This document shows positions 40,540 to 42,309 of a DNA stretch of 42,309 nucleotides, in pieces. The DNA lies in the NCBI GenBank assembly GCA_022573285.1, contig JACZUF010000027.1:1-42309 (forward strand). Reading direction: 5' to 3'. Position 1 is the stretch's first letter; each line of letters begins with the position of its first letter. Below the pieces are notes generated by a model, which was not told the origin of the DNA, made no database searches, and saw only the letters and a list, made by a program, of their open reading frames with translations. Source of the stretch: Chloroflexota bacterium (GTDB lineage Bacteria; Chloroflexota; Dehalococcoidia; Lucifugimonadales; UBA3495). A program made the translations under genes and the position numbers.

Positions 40540-42309
40540 TTAACGGGGTGTCATATATTCATACCCATTGATCTGACGAAGGTCGCCCTGTTTGACGAAG
40601 TCGCCCCAGGGGGCAATTTTCGGGCCAACCGGCCATACATTATCGACGACGTACAGGCCGGTCTCAGCAAATACGTGTTCGATATTCCACCGGGCAATCT
40701 CATCTTCGATGGCCTCGCGGTCTTCCCTGTCGACAGCCTTTTGCGCCGCTGGGATCTTTTCCTCTAAAAAGGGATGCTCGGAGCCCCAACTGAAATTCGC
40801 CTTGTTCAGGAAGCTGGCCATCCCTTGGGTTGGGGCCAGACGCGCGCCGACTGAGTGGCAGGACATGCCCTCATAGGTGCGGGCAACCGCTTGGGGCCGA
40901 TAGGTCCCGTAAGGGATGTTCTGGAAGTTGACATCGATCCCGATGTCGTCCCAGTACTGGGCGACGGCTTCGCAAGCCTCCACTTCGGAGGGCGCTCCGC
41001 GAATGGCTGTCGTCAGCGTGGCCTTGAAGCCGTTGGGGAACCCGGCCTCGGCCAGCAGGCTCCTGGCCCGATCGGGATCGTAGGGCCATGTCGTGGCGGC
41101 GTCGGGGAGGCGGTCTTCATCCGGGCCCATCCAGTCTTTGAGAGTGAGTGGGTGTCCGAACCCCAGCAGCAAATTGTCGATAATCGCTTGACGGTCAATG
41201 GCGATGGAAAGAGCGAACCGGACCTTTCGGGCGGCGTCCCATTCGGGGGAACTGGTGTCACTGTTCGAAGAAACCCACGGGAGGTCGGGATTGTAGTTTG
41301 GCCACGGCTCTCCGCCTCCATCGCGGGCGGGCATATAGGTCTGGCCGTAGAAGTTTAGTCCTGCCTGTATGGCATTGGGCACCTGCATCAATAGGGCGCC
41401 GGCAACAGCTTCTACTTCGGTAATGCTGTCTAGGGCCATGACAAATGTGTCCAGAAGGCCGGTCTGGAATCCGGCTACCCGGGCAGACTCTTCGGGAATT
41501 TCCTGAAATAGCAACTCGGCGAAGTTGGGGGTCTGGCGCCAATGGTTCTCCACGGCCTCCATCCGCCAGAACTCGCCGGTGCGCGCCTCGACTAGCTCCC
41601 AAGGACCGGTGGCGGCGGTGTTGAAGTTGGCTTCGTCTTCGCCCTCCTGGTCCCACTGTTTCTTGCTTACGACCCAGGCGGCGACCGCCCGGGGGGTCCC
41701 CAACAATTCGAAGATGGGTATATCAGAGAAGGGCACGCCCGAATCAACCACCCAGGTGTAGTCGTCCGGGGTCGACTGGCTGCCATCATCCGCGAAGAAC
41801 ATTTCCGCGACGTTGGCGCTCCTGGCGTGTTTGGAGCTGTCGGCGACCTGGCGGAAGGAGAATACCACGTCTTCGACCGTCATCTCGCCAAACCCCTTGT
41901 GGAACTGGACACCCCTGCGGATGTGGTAGGTCCACACCTGCCCGTCGGGAGAGACGTCCCAACTTTCGGCTAGCATGGGGCCTACCCGGCCGTTGTCGAA
42001 GTTATACATCCCCAGGGTCTCGGTGATCGGTATCGCGCTGTTCAAGAAGATCTGGGGGTTGCCAATAATCATGGGGTTGCCTTGATAGGGCCCCAACTCT
42101 TTTTGGCCTATGTTTAGCGTGCCGGAGGGCTTGGCCACCATCGCGGGCGCGGGCGCCGCGGTGGGGGCAACCGTCGGCGCGGGAGCCGACGTTCCTCCAG
42201 CCGATGGCACCGCAGTTGGCGCGGCGGTTGGCGCAACCGGTCTAGGCGTCGCGGTCGCTGACGAGCCGCAAGCCAAGATAGCAGCCAACAGCAGAGCCAA
42301 GGGTCCCAG
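40540..42309 (-). CDS. Family-5 extracellular solute-binding lipoprotein (second paralogue), cut by window end
   Basis: At least 589 residues visible; the start lies beyond 42309. The signal peptide end LGPLALLLAAILACGSS is present, then the Ala/Pro/Thr linker, then ESWDVSPDGQVWTYHIRRGVQFHKG, RFALSIAIDRQAIIDNLLLG and ARSLLAEAGFPNGF. It closely parallels the paralogue at 38410-40221 along its whole length, including the C-terminal DLRQINGYE-Y/F-M motif. It is the first visible gene of the operon. Confidence 0.9.
   Translation of the reverse strand: MGPLALLLAAILACGSSATATPRPVAPTAAPTAVPSAGGTSAPAPTVAPTAAPAPAMVAKPSGTLNIGQKELGPYQGNPMIIGNPQIFLNSAIPITETLGMYNFDNGRVGPMLAESWDVSPDGQVWTYHIRRGVQFHKGFGEMTVEDVVFSFRQVADSSKHARSANVAEMFFADDGSQSTPDDYTWVVDSGVPFSDIPIFELLGTPRAVAAWVVSKKQWDQEGEDEANFNTAATGPWELVEARTGEFWRMEAVENHWRQTPNFAELLFQEIPEESARVAGFQTGLLDTFVMALDSITEVEAVAGALLMQVPNAIQAGLNFYGQTYMPARDGGGEPWPNYNPDLPWVSSNSDTSSPEWDAARKVRFALSIAIDRQAIIDNLLLGFGHPLTLKDWMGPDEDRLPDAATTWPYDPDRARSLLAEAGFPNGFKATLTTAIRGAPSEVEACEAVAQYWDDIGIDVNFQNIPYGTYRPQAVARTYEGMSCHSVGARLAPTQGMASFLNKANFSWGSEHPFLEEKIPAAQKAVDREDREAIEDEIARWNIEHVFAETGLYVVDNVWPVGPKIAPWGDFVKQGDLRQINGYEYMTPR

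Noticed and set aside
1-42309. CRISPR array
   Set aside because: No regularly spaced repeats of 23-40 bp with unique spacers were seen. The only tandem repeats are the 24-bp units at 77-124 and 12677-12742, which have no spacers.

Overview
The window looks like a chromosomal segment of a GC-rich, free-living Chloroflexota bacterium, most likely Dehalococcoidia / SAR202-like. This is an inference from gene content: three luciferase-like (LLM) flavin oxidoreductases within 10 kb, family-5 binding lipoproteins with ACGSS-type lipoboxes and Ala/Pro/Thr linkers, a GMC oxidoreductase, a single-domain MetE-like enzyme and many TTG/GTG starts. No rRNA or other marker gene is present to settle the taxonomy.

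Layout. (1) 1-9.8 kb is mostly catabolic or redox accessory genes on the minus strand: an AhpD-like gene fragment behind transposon-end-like repeats, an LLM enzyme, a PQQ sugar dehydrogenase lipoprotein, a methyltransferase (plus strand), a broken epoxide hydrolase behind a carboxymuconolactone-decarboxylase-like gene, an MFS exporter, a YedK/HMCES protein and two adjacent LLM enzymes. (2) 10-13.1 kb holds a Nudix hydrolase, an MBL-fold protein, a zinc-ribbon protein and a cupin whose 3' end is a run of 24-bp hairpin repeats. (3) 13.1-15.4 kb is a decayed integrative element inserted in tRNA-Thr(CGT). A perfect 47-bp direct repeat of the tRNA 3' half lies exactly 2,200 bp from the intact copy, with integrase fragments and two unknown cargo ORFs between. 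(4) 15.5-23.5 kb has a MetE-like enzyme, a DAO-type FAD oxidoreductase and a LysR regulator, then a frameshifted Tag-like glycosylase, a GMC oxidoreductase and a biotin carboxylase / biotin carrier pair. (5) 23.5-28.7 kb is the conserved replication/repair cluster ybeY, dnaX, ybaB, recR, recO. Here it is interrupted between ybaB and recR by a TPR-protein / PIN-domain pair that is seamlessly coupled to recR. (6) 28.9-33.7 kb has a TlpA-like thioredoxin, a pyridoxamine-phosphate-oxidase-like protein, a double-domain dCTP deaminase behind a promoter/terminator leader, tRNA-Glu(TTC), argC and nth. (7) 33.8-42.3 kb is a complete Opp/Dpp-type ABC operon: two tandem paralogous binding lipoproteins, an extra small membrane protein, two permeases and two ATPases, closed by a strong terminator.

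The most unusual points are the tRNA-Thr relic element with its rearranged integrase pieces, the PIN-TPR pair embedded in the dnaX-recR operon, the tandem duplication of binding protein plus start of the small membrane gene, and several freshly broken genes (epoxide hydrolase, Tag-like glycosylase, AhpD-like fragment). All functional assignments come from motif recognition by eye. No similarity search was run.
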